From Manis javanica (taxonomy: Eukaryota; Chordata; Mammalia; Pholidota; Manidae): 64,000 nt of DNA. Below are positions 62,254 to 64,000 of the stretch, piece by piece. The notes under the pieces were generated by a model. That model was not told the DNA's origin. It ran no database searches and worked only from the letters and a program-made list of their open reading frames with translations. Position numbers and translations under genes: made by a program. Location of the stretch: NCBI RefSeq assembly GCF_040802235.1, contig NC_133164.1, forward strand, positions 90,202,302-90,266,301. The letters run 5' to 3'. Numbering within the stretch: position 1 is the first letter of the stretch; the number at the start of each line of letters is the position of its first letter.

Positions 62254-62424
62254 AAGTTTCTCAACGTCAGCAGGACTGATATTTAGAGCTAGGTGTTATG
62301 CACTGTAGGATATTTAGAGCTATCTCTATCTCCTACCCACTAGATGCCAGCAGAGCTCATCTCTGGTTCTGATAGCCAAAAATGTCTCCTAGGGGGCAAA
62401 ACTGCCCTTGTTTGAGAACAGTGC
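62254..62424 (+). repeat. MER5A-type (hAT) copy
   Basis: AGTTTCTCAACGTCAGCAGGACTGATATTTAGAGC ... CCCACTAGATGCCAGCAGAGC ... AAAAATGTCTCCTAGGGGGCAAAACTGCCC ... TTTGAGAACAGTGCT follows MER5A order. Diverged. Confidence 0.75.
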
Positions 62425-63345
62425 TCTTACTGAAGCCCTGTGAATGACGATGTTTCCTACTGTGGCTGATGGTACTGTTCCTGTACCTATGTGAGTCCCA
62501 GTGATCTTTTTCCTGCAATCTTTTTGGATAATTCTTTCCCCCACCTCAGGTACTTTCCCTAGAAACATGTGCTTATCAGTCCTCAATTGAGTACTTGAGA
62601 GGGAGCCTCTGCAGCTCTCCAGTGTTGTTTAGTTCTCTCTTTGCTGATACACTGCCTTGCAAAAGATAACCACTTTGGCCTTTCAGGACCCCTTGCTCCC
62701 TCTTCTCAACTTACGGAGACTGCCAGGCTTTGCTTGAGTTCTCCCTCTCTCTGCTGTAGCCTAGAAATTCTCTCCAGGTAGCAAATAGAGAAAACCCAAG
62801 TTTCCTTCATTTGTTTCCCATCTCTCAGGGATCCCATCCTTTGCTTTTGTTGGATATATTTTATCTGATATTTTATTTGTTCAGGCAGGTTAGATCTAGT
62901 CATCTTGGCCTGAAGGATTTGTATGTTTGATAAATTTGCATGCTTATTAAAAAAAATCCAGGATTAAAAAAAAAGAAGTATAAGAGCTGAGGCTTACTGG
63001 CATGTGCCTTTGAATGGTCTAAGAGGACGCCTTAAATTCAGTGGAGAGGTTAGCCTCAGGTAATTGCTCCAAAGAGGAAGGCAGGCATTAAATTTAACAA
63101 ACCAAACCAAGATGCTGACACTTAATTTACTGTTTTCTAAATTTCTGTTGTAAATAAGTGTCACAGGTATAGATGGGGATAGGTATATAGAACCATTTAT
63201 ATAGGTGTATAGAGAACATTAAAGTGTTAATGGAATATTACTAGAATTGTGGGCTCGGGTGATTTTTATCTCAAAACTGACTTCATAAAGAAAATATGTA
63301 GAGACATTTATAAGAATTTAAGAAAAGGTAGCTGGACACTTTTGT
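62425..63345. other. No gene identified
   Basis: Anonymous sequence with only short ORFs. Confidence 0.3.
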
Positions 63346-63349
63346 TCTC

Positions 63350-63775
63350 TTCTCTGCAGTATGTCACTCCTTTGGCCAAAACCTCTAATGGTTTCCCATC
63401 AAAGTAAAAGTCATAGTCCTACCAATGACTAACCAGGTTTTCCATGATCTGGCCCTGCCAGATCAAATTTCACCCTCAGGTTTCATCCACTGCTTTCTAC
63501 CATGTTCACTCTGCTCCAGCCACACCGGCATTCTTGCTGTTTTTTGAACAAATCAGGCATTGTCCCCACCACAGCTTATTTGCATTTACTGTTCCCATGC
63601 CTGGAATATGTCCCCTGGGTCTCATGGCTTGCTTCCTCATACACACCTTTTCCCAAATTTCACTTCCTCAGTGAAACCTTCCTGGACAACCAAAGTTGCA
63701 ATCCCTTTTCTCCTTGATGTTTTGTATCCCTTATTTTCTCCTTTACCACTCATATGACACAATATATTTTTTTTC
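63350..63775 (+). repeat. L2 LINE 3' end
   Basis: L2 wording in order: AAAACCTCTAATGGTTTCCCATC, AAAGTCATAGTCCTACCAATG, CATGATCTGGCCCTGCC, CACTCTGCTCCAGCCACACCGGC, CTTCCTCAGTGAAACCTTCCTGG. The overlapping ORFs in all three plus frames are a by-product of this C/T-rich repeat. Confidence 0.85.
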
Positions 63776-64000
63776 TACCACCAAAAGTGTGTCACATAAA
63801 GGGGATGCTTGAGGGGAGGGCCCCAAGAGCAATGGTTGGAGGTGGGTACAGCATAGATTCAGCAGTGTAATCTCCAGTCTGAGTGCCAGGTTAATGAATC
63901 TGTATGTAGGAAGGATGGAAGAGAAATGCCACAGACATTGTGAAAACTGTTCATCCAAACATTCCCACCACCAAAACTGTTACTGGACTATAAAGTCTAT
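63776..64000. other. Nothing identified
   Basis: Anonymous sequence to the end of the window. Confidence 0.3.

Noticed and set aside
63444-63757. Three overlapping ORFs
   Set aside because: They arise from the C/T-rich L2 3' end and change with frame; no coding signal.

Overview
The window is nuclear DNA from a eutherian mammal. It is dominated by LINE-1 (L1) copies and endogenous retroviruses. It also carries MIR, L2, MER5A, MER20 and hAT-type DNA transposon remnants, one ribosomal-protein retropseudogene, and a degenerate C2H2 zinc-finger gene of mammalian type. No Alu, B1, carnivore CAN-SINE or ruminant Bov-SINE was seen. The young L1 family and the env-LTR tail attached to one copy resemble repeats I associate with pangolins (Manis). 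That is recognition from memory, so the order is unproven. No intact protein-coding gene was found.

Layout. 1-2100: 3' part of an L1. 2100-3840: LTR-like sequence with internal duplications. 3840-4790: ERVL-like pol remnant on the minus strand, cut by an L1 (4790-7018). 7200-14770: mostly unassigned, with a MIR, a few exon-like stretches and a degenerate 55-bp tandem repeat. 15056-23728: one large insertion with a 17-bp target-site duplication. It holds a full-length L1 whose ORF2 frame is unbroken except for five stop codons, followed by about 2.66 kb of appended sequence that includes a betaretrovirus-like env 3' end with its 3' LTR. 24920-29555: two nested minus-strand L1s.

29685-37062 is a minus-strand gammaretroviral provirus with 249-bp LTRs, a 5-bp target duplication and a tRNA-Phe primer-binding site (ERV-F-like). 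It is defective: gag is interrupted by a foreign block with a tRNA-Lys-like segment, the reverse-transcriptase active site is mutated, RNase H and integrase are deleted so that pol runs into env, and env TM is broken by a 55-bp tandem duplication. It sits inside an older L1 3' end. 37295-38384: a separate LTR.

38700-39080 is a CpG- and NRF1-rich promoter-like block. It may be the old promoter of the zinc-finger pseudogene at 50179-51900, whose array resembles ZNF271 (mouse Zfp35). Between them lie MIR remnants, a long antisense ERVL pol remnant (about 42.95-44.56 kb) and three L1 fragments, one inserted about 40 bp upstream of the zinc-finger exon. 55-64 kb holds MER5A copies, a 165-bp L1 tail, an RPSA retropseudogene inserted in an old L1, a complete hAT element with an 8-bp duplication, antisense L1 sequence and an L2 3' end.

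No genes here work together in a pathway. The biology is layered transposition, and the time order can be read from nesting and target-site duplications.
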